Part shown: one piece after another, positions 17,699 to 25,624 of the stretch
How the letters are laid out: each line of letters begins with the position of its first letter
How positions within the stretch are numbered: position 1 is the stretch's first letter
Assembly (NCBI RefSeq): GCF_016860545.1
Contig: NZ_BNEB01000002.1
Span: forward strand, 1,116,001-1,180,000
DNA length: 64,000 nucleotides
DNA from: Streptomyces asoensis
GTDB lineage: Bacteria > Actinomycetota > Actinomycetes > Streptomycetales > Streptomycetaceae
Direction of reading: 5' to 3'
Translations under genes and position numbers: made by a program
The notes under the pieces: model-generated
What the model was told of the DNA's origin: nothing
Seen by the model: only the letters and a program-made list of their open reading frames with translations
Databases searched by the model: none

Positions 17699-19360
17699 AT
17701 GAGAAGCCGGATTTGCATGTCCATGCTCACCGGGGCGGTCCTCCTGGCGAGCACCGTCCTGGGGAGCGGCACGGTACGGGCGGCGCCCCTCACCTCTTCC
17801 CCGTCGCCCCCGACGGCCTCTGCCTCGGCCTCGTCCCCCTCCCCAGGGGTGCCCGCCGAGTTCGGCGGCGACTGGCACGACCCCCTCACCGCCGCGCCGC
17901 CCGTGACCAAGCCCCACACCAGGAGCTGCCGGGTCACCCTCGCCGAGGCGCAGTTCCGCGACTTCACGCCGTACCGCGGCTCGTACGTCCCGCCGGACGG
18001 CTGCGGCGACCACTGGAGCAAGGTGGTGCTGCGGCTCGACGGCAAGGTCCGCGGGCGGCAGTTCGACCGGCTCGGCCATGTCCAGGTCGGCGGGGTGGAG
18101 ATCTTCCGCACGTCGACGCCCGAACCGTCGCCCGACGGGATCGAGTGGTCGGTCGAGAAGGACGTCACCCGCTACAGCGCCACCTTCCGCTCCGCCCAGG
18201 ACGTGGAGATGCTCATCGGCAACGTCGTCGACGACACCTACACGGGCGTGATCGACGTCAAGGTGACGCTCACGTTCTACGCGGGTGAGGCGGCCGGCGT
18301 CCCCGACCGCGTCCTCACCCTCGACCGGGGTCCGCAGGGCACGACCCTCACCACCCCGCGCAACAGCGAACGCGTGGTCGCCGAGGTCTACGCGACCGGA
18401 TCCGGCGGCGGATGCGAGGAGTACTGGTACCTGACGGTGCCCTCGGCCGCGCCCTACTCGTGCCGCGCCGGCGACGGGCCGTACCGGGAGGTGCAGGTCG
18501 AGGTCGACGGCCGACCTGCCGGGATCGCCGCCCCCTTCCCGACCGTGTGGACCGGTGGCCTGGGCAACCCCTTCCTCTGGTACGTGGTCCCCGGGCCCCG
18601 TGCCTTCGACATCAAGCCGATCGAGTACGACCTGACGCCGTTCGCGGGGTTGTTCAACGACGGCCGCGCGCACCGGGTCGAGGTGTCGGTCGTCGGCGTG
18701 CCCGAGGGGCAGAGCGGCTGGAGCACGCCGGTCGACGTGCTCGTCTGGCAGGATCCCGGCAAGGCCGTCGTCGGCGGCGGGCTCCTCGCGCACGACGCGG
18801 GCGAGCTGACCGACTCGGCCACCTACACGCCCGGCGCCGAGCACCGCGTCGACACGACGGGCGGCCACCGCCTGACGGTCGCCGGGTACCTCGACACCTC
18901 GCACGGACGGGTGCGGACCACCGTGACGCGCACCCTCGCGAACACCTCCGCGCACCGCTGGACCGACGGCGAGAGCGTGGACGGTCTCGACGCCTCCTGG
19001 ACGGACGACGAGTCCGTCACCGTCGACGGCCGCCGGACGTCGCTGACGACGCGCATCAGCCGGACCTACACCATGAACGGCACCACCACCCTGGGCGCGG
19101 ACGACCGGCTGCGGACCGTGCTGACGCTGGGGGACCGGGCCGACGCCGTGACGCGGCGGGACGGACGTTTGGTGTCCTGGTCGCGGCTCGACGACACGTA
19201 TGCCGGTGACGCCACCTTCATCGTCGGCGTACCCCGGGACCAGCGCCACGCCGTCGGCACGACGAGCGAGCGCTACCGGTCGTACGGCCCGGACGGCTGC
19301 TACGACCGTCGGCTGGCCACCGCACAGGGGGTGCTGACCGAGAACCGCCGGCGCTGCTGA
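17699..19360 (+). CDS. Secreted peptide-N4-(N-acetyl-beta-glucosaminyl)asparagine amidase A-like protein
   Basis: A 553-residue secreted protein with a signal peptide ending about RAA-P (28-29) and a Ser/Pro-rich linker to residue 50. The body resembles the PNGase A family (plant/fungal-type peptide N-glycanase): SKVVLRLDGKVRGRQFDRLGHVQVGGVEIFRTSTPEPSPDGIEWSVEKDV is followed by a long beta-rich region with GNPFLWYVVPGPRAFDIKPIEYDLTPFAGLFNDGRAH. Such enzymes release N-glycans from glycopeptides. For a soil actinomycete this suggests use of eukaryotic glycoproteins, which is inference. It follows the YkuD lipoprotein gene by 69 bases on the same strand. Confidence 0.85.
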   Translation: MRSRICMSMLTGAVLLASTVLGSGTVRAAPLTSSPSPPTASASASSPSPGVPAEFGGDWHDPLTAAPPVTKPHTRSCRVTLAEAQFRDFTPYRGSYVPPDGCGDHWSKVVLRLDGKVRGRQFDRLGHVQVGGVEIFRTSTPEPSPDGIEWSVEKDVTRYSATFRSAQDVEMLIGNVVDDTYTGVIDVKVTLTFYAGEAAGVPDRVLTLDRGPQGTTLTTPRNSERVVAEVYATGSGGGCEEYWYLTVPSAAPYSCRAGDGPYREVQVEVDGRPAGIAAPFPTVWTGGLGNPFLWYVVPGPRAFDIKPIEYDLTPFAGLFNDGRAHRVEVSVVGVPEGQSGWSTPVDVLVWQDPGKAVVGGGLLAHDAGELTDSATYTPGAEHRVDTTGGHRLTVAGYLDTSHGRVRTTVTRTLANTSAHRWTDGESVDGLDASWTDDESVTVDGRRTSLTTRISRTYTMNGTTTLGADDRLRTVLTLGDRADAVTRRDGRLVSWSRLDDTYAGDATFIVGVPRDQRHAVGTTSERYRSYGPDGCYDRRLATAQGVLTENRRRC

Positions 19361-19370
19361 CCCCTGGGCC

Positions 19371-19404
19371 CGGCTCCCGCCTCCGGGGCGGCTCCCGCCT
19401 CCGG
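19371..19404. repeat. 16-bp direct repeat, two copies
   Basis: The 16-mer cggctcccgcctccgg occurs at 19371-19386 and again at 19389-19404, separated by two bases, just after the amidase stop codon. It lies directly before a hairpin in the convergent intergenic region. Confidence 0.8.
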
Positions 19405-19407
19405 CGG

Positions 19408-19426
19408 GGCCCCGGTCGCCGGGGCC
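19408..19426. terminator. GC-rich hairpin between convergent genes
   Basis: A perfect 8-bp stem (ggccccgg / ccggggcc) with a three-base loop sits between the amidase gene and the MarR gene, which converge. There is no T-tract, as is common for Streptomyces terminators, so the call rests on position and stem only. Confidence 0.45.
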
Positions 19427-19465
19427 GCTGAGGGCGGGCGCGCGGCACGGTGTCCGGGCGGGGCT

Positions 19466-19981
19466 TCAGCAGTTGCGTCCCGGACCCGGCCCGCCGCCCT
19501 CCCCGCGCCCATGTCCGTGCCCGTGCGGGTGCGTCGGTGTGCCGTCCGGCGCTCCGCCCACCAGGGCGTCCAGCAGGCCGCTCAGCACCTCGCGCTCCAG
19601 GTCCGTCAGCGGATCGAGGATCTCCTCCGCGGCGGACATCCGCGCGCCCCGCAGCCGGCGCAGGGCCTTGTGGCCGTCCTCCGTCAGCTCGATCCGGATC
19701 ACGCGCCGGTTGGCGGGGTCCGGCATGCGCCGCACCTTGCCGCCCGCCTCCAGGGCGTCGACCAGGGTCGTGACGGCCCGGGGGACCACCTCCAGGCGTT
19801 CGGCGAGGTCGGCCATGCGCGGCGGTGCGTCGCAGTGCGCCAGCGTGCGCAGCAGCCGGGCCTGGGCCGGGGTGACGCCGAGCCCGCTCCGCTCCAGATG
19901 GTGCTTCTGGATGCGGTGCACCCGGCGCGTGAGCCGCAGCAGCTGCTCGGCGAGCGCGCTGTCGGAATCGGGGGTCGTCAT
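19466..19981 (-). CDS. MarR-family transcriptional regulator with His/Gly-rich tail
   Basis: A 171-residue MarR protein. The winged helix spans about 40-110, with ARLLRTLAHCDAPPRMADLAERLEVVPRAVTTLVDALEAGGKVRRMPDPANRRVIRIELTEDGHKAL showing the recognition helix and the RRV/I wing. The last 30 residues are unusual: PTHPHGHGHGRGEGGGPGPG, with alternating histidines that could bind nickel, zinc or copper. It is divergent from an ABC exporter gene; a palindrome in the short intergenic region is the likely operator, implying repression of both genes and relief by a ligand exported by the transporter. Confidence 0.92.
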   Translation of the reverse strand: MTTPDSDSALAEQLLRLTRRVHRIQKHHLERSGLGVTPAQARLLRTLAHCDAPPRMADLAERLEVVPRAVTTLVDALEAGGKVRRMPDPANRRVIRIELTEDGHKALRRLRGARMSAAEEILDPLTDLEREVLSGLLDALVGGAPDGTPTHPHGHGHGRGEGGGPGPGRNC

Positions 19982-20005
19982 GGGGGAACAATATCAGGAT
20001 GCAGT

Positions 20006-20030
20006 TCATTGTGAGTATAGGTAACAATGA
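20006..20030. promoter_or_regulatory. Probable MarR operator between regulator and exporter genes
   Basis: A perfect inverted repeat has 7-bp arms tcattgt (20006-20012) and acaatga (20024-20030) around an 11-bp centre. A further acaat half site lies at 19988-19992, spaced to pair with attgt at 20008-20012. AT-rich palindromes of this size between a marR gene and a divergent target are typical MarR binding sites. The palindrome covers the promoter called at 20009-20038. Confidence 0.7.
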
Positions 20031-20038
20031 GCTATGCT
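20009..20038 (+). promoter_or_regulatory. Possible promoter of the third ABC exporter gene
   Basis: A -35-like ttgtga (20009-20014) and a -10-like tatgct (20033-20038) are separated by 18 bases. Transcription from here would start near 20045, downstream of the ATG at 20027, which supports the ATG at 20075 as the real start. The operator lies over the -35 and spacer, a layout suited to repression. Confidence 0.45.
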
Positions 20039-20074
20039 CCGTCTGTCCGCACCGTCTCACCCTCCGTAGGAGCC

Positions 20075-21877
20075 ATGCCCCGCGATCACATCGACTGGTC
20101 CCCCTCGCCCGGCACCCCGACCGACCAGCCTCGGCAGGTGCGCCGCATCCTCGCGCTCTTCAAGCCCTACCGTGCCCGGCTCTCGGTCGTCGGCCTCCTG
20201 GTCGCCGCCGCCTCCCTGGTCACCGTGGCCACACCGTTCCTGCTGAAGGAGACGCTGGACGTCGCCATTCCGCAGGGACGCACCGGCCTGCTCGGACTCC
20301 TCGCCCTCGGCATGATCCTCAGTGCCGTCCTCAGCGGAGTCTTCGGCGTCCTCCAGACCCTGATCTCCACCACCGTCGGTCAGCGCGTCATGCACGACCT
20401 GCGCACGGCCGTATACGACCGCCTCCAGCGGATGTCCCTCGCCTTCTTCACGCGTACGCGCACCGGCGAGGTGCAGTCCCGCATCGCCAACGACATCGGC
20501 GGTATGCAGGCCACCGTCACCTCCACCGCCACCTCGCTGGTCTCCAACTTCACGAGCGTGGTCGCGACCGTCGTGGCGATGATCGCCCTCGACTGGCGGC
20601 TGACCGTCGTCTCGCTCCTCCTGCTGCCGGTGTTCGTGTGGATCAGCCGGCGCGTCGGCAACGAACGCAAGAAGATCACCACCCAGCGCCAGAAGCAGAT
20701 GGCCGCGATGGCCGCCACGGTCACCGAGTCGCTGTCGGTCAGCGGGATCCTGCTCGGCCGCACCATGGGCCGCTCGGACTCCCTCACCCGCTCCTTCGCC
20801 GAGGAATCCGAGCAATTGGTCGACCTCGAGGTGCGGTCCAGCATGGCCGGACGCTGGCGCATGGCCGTGATCGGCATCGTCATGTCCGCCATGCCGGCCG
20901 TCATCTACTGGGCCGCGGGCATGGCCCTCCAGTTCGGTGGACCCGACGTGTCGCTCGGCACGATCGTCGCCTTCGTCTCGCTCCAGCAGGGCCTGTTCCG
21001 GCCCGCCGTCAGCCTGCTGTCGACCGGCGTGCAGATCCAGACCTCCCTGGCCCTCTTCCAGCGGATCTTCGAGTACCTGGACCTCCCCGTCGACATCACC
21101 GAACGCGCGGACCCGGTCCGCCTCGACCGGATCAAGGGCGAGGTCCGCTTCGAGGACGTCACCTTCCGGTACGAGGGCAAGGGCGGGCCCGTCCTCGACG
21201 GAATCGACATCACCGTCCCCGCCGGCACCGCCCTCGCCGTGGTCGGCCCGACGGGCGCCGGCAAGTCCACGCTGGGCTACCTGGTGCCGCGCCTGTACGA
21301 CGTGACGGGCGGCCGGGTCACCCTGGACGGCGTCGACGTCCGCGACCTGGACTTCGACACCCTCGCGCGCGCGGTCGGCGTCGTCTCGCAGGAGACGTAC
21401 CTCTTCCACGCCACGGTCGCCGACAACCTGCGCTTCGCCAAGCCCGACGCCACCGAAGAGGAGCTCCACGCGGCCGCGCGCGCGGCGCAGATACACGACC
21501 ACATCGCCGCCCTGCCCGACGGCTACGACACGGTCGTCGGCGAGCGCGGCCACCGGTTCTCCGGTGGGGAGAAGCAACGGCTGGCCATCGCCCGCACCAT
21601 CCTGCGCGATCCGCCTGTGCTGATCCTCGACGAGGCGACCAGCGCCCTGGACACCCGTACGGAACAGGCCGTCCAGGAGGCGATCGACGCGCTCTCGGCC
21701 AACCGCACCACGATCACCATCGCCCACCGGCTGTCCACCGTGCGGGGCGCCGACCAGATCGTCGTCCTCGACTCCGGGCAGGTGGCCGAACGGGGTACGC
21801 ACGAGGAACTGCTGCGACAGGACGGACGGTACGCGGCGCTGGTGCGGCGTGACGCCCGCCTGGAGCCGACCAGATGA
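20075..21877 (+). CDS. ABC exporter half-transporter, canonical (likely homodimer)
   Basis: A 600-residue exporter half with six membrane helices (about 30-300) and a nucleotide-binding domain in which every motif is canonical: Walker A GPTGAGKST, signature FSGGEKQRLA, Walker B VLILDEATSALD and H-loop IAHRLST. It therefore can work as a homodimer, unlike the exporter pair at 12992-16641. The start at 20075 (MPRDHIDWSPSPGTPTDQ) follows GTAGGAG; an in-frame ATG at 20027 would add 16 residues but lies inside the operator and upstream of the predicted transcription start. Regulated by the adjacent MarR protein by inference. Confidence 0.92.
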   Translation: MPRDHIDWSPSPGTPTDQPRQVRRILALFKPYRARLSVVGLLVAAASLVTVATPFLLKETLDVAIPQGRTGLLGLLALGMILSAVLSGVFGVLQTLISTTVGQRVMHDLRTAVYDRLQRMSLAFFTRTRTGEVQSRIANDIGGMQATVTSTATSLVSNFTSVVATVVAMIALDWRLTVVSLLLLPVFVWISRRVGNERKKITTQRQKQMAAMAATVTESLSVSGILLGRTMGRSDSLTRSFAEESEQLVDLEVRSSMAGRWRMAVIGIVMSAMPAVIYWAAGMALQFGGPDVSLGTIVAFVSLQQGLFRPAVSLLSTGVQIQTSLALFQRIFEYLDLPVDITERADPVRLDRIKGEVRFEDVTFRYEGKGGPVLDGIDITVPAGTALAVVGPTGAGKSTLGYLVPRLYDVTGGRVTLDGVDVRDLDFDTLARAVGVVSQETYLFHATVADNLRFAKPDATEEELHAAARAAQIHDHIAALPDGYDTVVGERGHRFSGGEKQRLAIARTILRDPPVLILDEATSALDTRTEQAVQEAIDALSANRTTITIAHRLSTVRGADQIVVLDSGQVAERGTHEELLRQDGRYAALVRRDARLEPTR

Positions 21878-21930
21878 AGACATGGCACGTGATGCCGGTT
21901 TTGTGATGATCTGAGGGATACCGTGCCCGC

Positions 21931-22785
21931 ATGCAGATGAACACACCGCCTCGGAGCGCGATTCGACTGACGCGCCGGGGCCGACTCGTCCTCATCGCGA
22001 CCGGAGCCGTCGTGGCCGGCACCGCCGTGGCGGTGCCGCTGCTGAGTCTGGAGAACGCGAAGACGGAGGCCGGGCGGGCGACCCTCGTCATCCCCGAGGG
22101 GTGGCGCGCGAGCCAGGTCTTCGACGCCGTCGACAAGGCGCTCGCCCTCCCGGCGGGCACCACCAGGAACGCACTGCCGAAAGCCGCCCTGAAACTGCCG
22201 GACGACGCAGACGGGAACCCGGAGGGCTACCTCTTCCCCGCGACGTACCCGCTGGACGAGAAGGCGACGCCGCAGACCCTGCTGACCTACATGGTCGACA
22301 CGGCCAACAAGCGGTTCGGCCGGGCGCCCCTCGCGGCCGGCGCGCAGCGCACCGCGATGAACGTCTACCAGACGGTCACCGTGGCCAGCATCGTGCAGGC
22401 CGAAGCCGCCGACAAGGCGGACATGGGCAAGGTGGCCCGGGTGGTGTTCAACCGGCTGGAGCGCGGCATGCCGCTACAGATGGACTCGACCGTCAACTAC
22501 GGACTCAACCGCTTCACGCCGAGGACGACGGAGCGTGACACGCGTGTCGAGAGCCCCTACAACTCCTATCAGCGCATGGGGCTGCCGCCCACGCCGATCG
22601 ACAACCCCGGCGAGGAGGCGATGCGCGCGGCCGTCAGCCCCACCCCGGGGGACTGGCTGTACTTCGTCACGGTCAAGCCGGGCGACACGCGCTTCACGGC
22701 CGGTTACGCCGAACACCTGCGCAACGTCGCCGAGTTCAACCGCAGCGGGGAGACCGCGAAGAGCCGGGCCGCGGCCGCCGGATGA
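21931..22785 (+). CDS. Short MltG-like endolytic transglycosylase (YceG family)
   Basis: A 284-residue membrane-anchored MltG/YceG-like protein: one N-terminal transmembrane helix (about 17-37) and an extracytoplasmic domain with PEGYLFPATYPL, ASIVQAEAADKADMGKVARVVFNRLERGMPLQMDSTVNYGL, SPYNSYQRMGLPPTPIDNPG and DWLYFVTVKPGDTRFT. In the catalytic segment the usual first Glu of IVExE is Gln, but the second, the presumed catalytic Glu, is kept (IVQAE). It lacks the N-terminal LysM-like region, and at under 300 residues it is much shorter than the main Streptomyces MltG, so it is probably an extra paralogue that cuts nascent glycan strands. Confidence 0.88.
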   Translation: MQMNTPPRSAIRLTRRGRLVLIATGAVVAGTAVAVPLLSLENAKTEAGRATLVIPEGWRASQVFDAVDKALALPAGTTRNALPKAALKLPDDADGNPEGYLFPATYPLDEKATPQTLLTYMVDTANKRFGRAPLAAGAQRTAMNVYQTVTVASIVQAEAADKADMGKVARVVFNRLERGMPLQMDSTVNYGLNRFTPRTTERDTRVESPYNSYQRMGLPPTPIDNPGEEAMRAAVSPTPGDWLYFVTVKPGDTRFTAGYAEHLRNVAEFNRSGETAKSRAAAAG

Positions 22786-22797
22786 CCGGGCGGGGCA

Positions 22798-23922
22798 TCA
22801 GACGGCGACCGGCTCCCGCGCGAGCAGCCGCCTGATGTCCCGTACGGCCGCGCGCCCGGCCCGGTTGGCGCCGATGGTGCTCGCCGACGGTCCGTAGCCG
22901 ACGAGGTGGACCCGCGGATCGGCGACCGCCCGGGTGCCCTCGACCCGGATACCGCCTCCCGGCTCGCGCAGCCGCAGGGGCGCGAGGTGGTCGACGGCGG
23001 CCCGGAATCCGGTCGCCCAGAGGATCACGTCGGCGGCGACGTGCCGTCCGCCGTCCCACTCCACGCCGTCCTCGGTGATCCGGTCGAACATCGGAAGCCG
23101 GTCCAGGACCCCGTCGGCGAGCCCCCGCCGGATCGCGTCGTTGAGCGGCAGTCCCGTCACGGACACCACGCTCTTGGGCGGCAGGCCCTGTCGCACCCGC
23201 TCCTCCACCAGGGCGACCGCGGCGCGGCCCGCGTCCTCGTCGAAGGGTCCCTCGCGGAAGACGGGGGGCCGCCGTGTCACCCAGGTCGTCCCCGCCGCGT
23301 ACGGCGCGATCTCGAGCAGGTGCTGTGTGGCGGACGCGCCGCCGCCCACGACGACCACCCGCAGACCGGCGAAGGCCTCGGGACCCGGATACCGCGCGGT
23401 GTGCAGCTGACGTCCGCGGAACGTCTCCTGGCCGGGGTAGCGCGGCACGAACGGCCGGTCCCAGGTGCCGGTGGCGTTGATCAGGGCCCGGGTGGACCAC
23501 ACCCCGTCGGAGGACTCGACGAGCAGGCGCCCGCCGGTGCCCTCCCGTACGGCCCGCACGTCGACGGGACGCCGTACGCGCAGGTCGAAGGCGCGCTCGT
23601 AGGCCTCGAAGTACTCGGGGACGACCTCGGCCGACGGCCGGTCGGGATCGGCGCCCGTCAGCTCCATCCCGGGCAGCGCGTGCATCCCGTGCACCTTGCC
23701 GTACGTGAGCGACGGCCAGCGGAACTGCCAGGCGCCTCCCGGGGCGGGGGCGTGGTCGAGCACCACGAAGTCGCGCTCGGGCTCGAAACCGGTGCGCCGC
23801 AGGTGGTGTGCGGCGGCCAGACCGGCCTGTCCGGCGCCGATGACGACCACGTCGACCTCACGCGCCTCGTCGACCCCATGCGCCTCGCCCGCGGGGTCCT
23901 CGACCTCACCCAAGTTGTTCAC
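22798..23922 (-). CDS. Flavin-containing monooxygenase-like FAD/NAD(P) oxidoreductase
   Basis: A 374-residue class B flavoprotein monooxygenase-like enzyme. It shows an FAD-binding GAGQAGLAAAHHL, the identity motif FRGRQLHTARY (FxGxxxHxxxY), an NADPH-binding VVVGGGASATQHL, and LWATGFRAAVDHL near the end. Such enzymes oxygenate soft nucleophiles or ketones; the substrate is unknown. I placed the start at the GTG at 23922; the frame is open to 23994 but family sequence only begins at VDVVVIGAGQAG, so a start further in is possible. A near-perfect palindrome lies immediately upstream. Confidence 0.8.
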   Translation of the reverse strand: MNNLGEVEDPAGEAHGVDEAREVDVVVIGAGQAGLAAAHHLRRTGFEPERDFVVLDHAPAPGGAWQFRWPSLTYGKVHGMHALPGMELTGADPDRPSAEVVPEYFEAYERAFDLRVRRPVDVRAVREGTGGRLLVESSDGVWSTRALINATGTWDRPFVPRYPGQETFRGRQLHTARYPGPEAFAGLRVVVVGGGASATQHLLEIAPYAAGTTWVTRRPPVFREGPFDEDAGRAAVALVEERVRQGLPPKSVVSVTGLPLNDAIRRGLADGVLDRLPMFDRITEDGVEWDGGRHVAADVILWATGFRAAVDHLAPLRLREPGGGIRVEGTRAVADPRVHLVGYGPSASTIGANRAGRAAVRDIRRLLAREPVAV

Positions 23923-23923
23923 G

Positions 23924-23942
23924 GTTCTACCAACGGTGGAAC
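23924..23942. promoter_or_regulatory. Inverted repeat at the start of the monooxygenase gene
   Basis: The sequence gttctacc-aac-ggtggaac is a 19-bp dyad, 7 of 8 positions matching, two bases upstream of the chosen GTG start. It overlaps where a ribosome-binding site would be, so it may be a repressor operator on a leaderless or short-leader transcript, or it may mean that translation starts further inside. Confidence 0.5.
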
Positions 23943-24045
23943 GGTCGTAGATCTTCCCCGCCCGGGTGTGACGCGCCGGACGGCCGGGGCGCACTCGGGT
24001 CGGCCGGACAGGTGTGGAAGGGGGCGGATGGGTCAGGATGGGGGG

Positions 24046-24474
24046 ATGTCAGATGCGTTCACCACCCGAGTTCTGCACATCGCCTCAGGTTCCCGGGAGA
24101 GGGTCGTCGATCTCACCGGGGAGTGCGAGTCGTTCCTGCGTGAGGTGGCCGCCGGCCGGGACGGCCTGCTGAACCTGTTCGTCCCGCACGCCACCGCGGG
24201 CATCGCGATCATCGAGACGGGCGCCGGCAGCGACGACGACCTGCTGGCCGCCCTGCACACGCTCCTTCCCGCCGACGACCGCTGGCAGCACCGCCACGGC
24301 AGCCCGGGGCACGGTCGCGACCACGTCCTGCCCGCCTTCGTCCCGCCGCACGCGACCCTGCCCGTCCTGGACGGCAGGCCGGCCCTGGGCACCTGGCAGT
24401 CGGTGTGTCTGGTCGACACCAACAAGGACAACCCGGACCGCCAGGTGCGGCTGTCGTTCCTCGGCGGGCTCTGA
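24046..24474 (+). CDS. YjbQ/UPF0047 family protein (secondary thiamine-phosphate synthase-like)
   Basis: A 142-residue member of the YjbQ/UPF0047 family. Conserved positions visible are the GLLNLFVPHATAGIAIIETGAG block, HRHGSPGHGRDHVLPAFVPPHATLPVLDG with several possible metal-binding His residues, and LGTWQSVCLVDTN near the end. E. coli YjbQ has weak thiamine-phosphate synthase activity; the physiological role is not settled. The ATG at 24046 matches the family N-terminus; an in-frame ATG at 24028 exists. Confidence 0.9.
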   Translation: MSDAFTTRVLHIASGSRERVVDLTGECESFLREVAAGRDGLLNLFVPHATAGIAIIETGAGSDDDLLAALHTLLPADDRWQHRHGSPGHGRDHVLPAFVPPHATLPVLDGRPALGTWQSVCLVDTNKDNPDRQVRLSFLGGL

Positions 24475-24485
24475 GGCCGGTCCTG

Positions 24486-25226
24486 TCAGAGCGGCTTGCG
24501 CCAGACGGAGACGTGCTTGGCGGAGTCCCCGGTGAAGGGGGTGCCGTCCCAGTCCGCGACCCTCCGTTCCAGTGCGAGGCCCGCGATCCGCGCCATCAGG
24601 TCCAGCTCGGCGGGCCAGGCGTACCGGTGGCGGGAGGCGTCACGGCGGTGGCGGCCGTCGTCGCCGTCCCGGGTGAAGTGGTGCGAAACGAGGATCTGCC
24701 CGGCCAGGTCGAAGGTGTCGAAGCCGAGATGCCGTTCGGAGACGTCGAACGGCACCGCGACCTGCCCGGGCGGCAGGAACCGCAGCGGCGGTACGCCCAG
24801 CTCGACGACGAAACGGCCGCCGGGCGCCAGGTGCCGCGCCGCGTTGCGGAAGCACTCGACCTGCTCGTCCTGGGTGAGGAGGTTGGAGAGGGTGTTGTAG
24901 ACGAGGTACACGAGGGTGAACTCGCCGGGGACGACGGTCGTGGCCATGTCCCCGAGGGTGACGGGGAGCGCGTCCTCGTCGATCTTGCGCCGCAGGACCG
25001 CCGCCATGGGCTCGGAGAGCTCGATGCCCGCCACCCGCACACCGCGCCGCCGCAGCGGCACACCCACCCGGCCGGTCCCGATCGCGAACTCCAACGCCGC
25101 TCCCCCTCCGGCGAGTTCGGCGAGGAAGTCGACGGTCGGGCCGAGGACGGCGGCCGAGGACATCTCGGTCTCCTCGGCGTCGTAGCGGTCGGCGGTCGCC
25201 CGGGTCCACAGTTCGCTGCTCGTCAC
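24486..25226 (-). CDS. Class I SAM-dependent methyltransferase
   Basis: A 246-residue methyltransferase with motif I ALEFAIGTGRVGVPLRRRG, an acidic residue ending the second strand (VAGIELSEPM), and LVYLVYNTLSNLLTQDEQVECFRNAARHLAPGGRFVVELG as motifs IV-V. The fold covers residues about 30-165, followed by a beta-rich C-terminal part. The substrate is unknown. It converges with YjbQ, leaving 11 bases between stops, and lies upstream of the cold-shock leader on the opposite strand. Confidence 0.88.
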   Translation of the reverse strand: MTSSELWTRATADRYDAEETEMSSAAVLGPTVDFLAELAGGGAALEFAIGTGRVGVPLRRRGVRVAGIELSEPMAAVLRRKIDEDALPVTLGDMATTVVPGEFTLVYLVYNTLSNLLTQDEQVECFRNAARHLAPGGRFVVELGVPPLRFLPPGQVAVPFDVSERHLGFDTFDLAGQILVSHHFTRDGDDGRHRRDASRHRYAWPAELDLMARIAGLALERRVADWDGTPFTGDSAKHVSVWRKPL

Positions 25227-25494
25227 GGGAGGTCACTCTGCCGGGCGCCGGCGCGCCCTGTCGACGCATATTCCGCACGGCCCGGCCCGCCCGCGCCCGC
25301 CTCGCCGCCCCCGAACGTTCGCCGGGGAGTTCTCGTCGGACGCATCCTGTGTAATCTGAAAGTTAACCTTTCGCGTGTATTCAGGTTCGTACAGCCTCAC
25401 GCCACCGATCCGGCGCCGTGCGGGCGAAAGGTAGTGCGGTTGTATGTGCCGTGCTAGGCTTCGTGCTAGTTGCAGTTGTGGTTCCCGAAACTTC

Positions 25495-25528
25495 AAGTGC
25501 CTCGACGGCCCTCTGCCGTCGGGCACTT
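25495..25528 (+). promoter_or_regulatory. Terminator-like hairpin inside the cold-shock leader
   Basis: Left arm aagtgcc-t-cgacggc (25495-25509) pairs with gccgtcg-ggcactt (25515-25528), giving a 14-bp stem with one bulged base and a five-base loop, followed by further T residues (tttgt). It sits about 95 bases before the start codon, so it could act as an attenuator or as a folding element that is melted or bound by cold-shock protein. Confidence 0.6.
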
Positions 25529-25575
25529 TTGTATCTCCGGTGCTCATCCGGACGGGGTTCATTGTGGCAACGCAT

Positions 25576-25596
25576 GGGTTCACACGGTGTGAACCC
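25576..25596 (+). promoter_or_regulatory. 21-bp perfect palindrome upstream of the cold-shock RBS
   Basis: The arms gggttcacac and gtgtgaaccc flank a single central base. It ends 15 bases before the ribosome-binding site. As RNA it can form a hairpin near the ribosome site; as DNA it would be a plausible repressor operator. Confidence 0.6.
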
Positions 25597-25624
25597 CTGG
25601 GCACTGCCCCGAAGGAGATGTGAC

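Larger units (their letters stand above)
25227..25624 (+). other. Long, structured leader/promoter region of the cold-shock gene
   Basis: These 398 bases are markedly more AT-rich than their surroundings and hold no convincing gene. A -10-like taggct is at 25455-25460, but I see no good -35. Within the presumed 5' leader are a long hairpin (25495-25528) and a 21-bp perfect palindrome (25576-25596), then the ribosome-binding site gaaggagatg at 25611-25620. Long structured leaders are characteristic of cold-shock mRNAs, whose folding changes with temperature. Confidence 0.6.

Noticed and set aside
25418..25624. An in-frame upstream extension of the cold-shock gene (to 25418)
   Set aside because: The strong RBS at 25611-25620, the family length of 67 residues and the structured leader all place the start at 25625.
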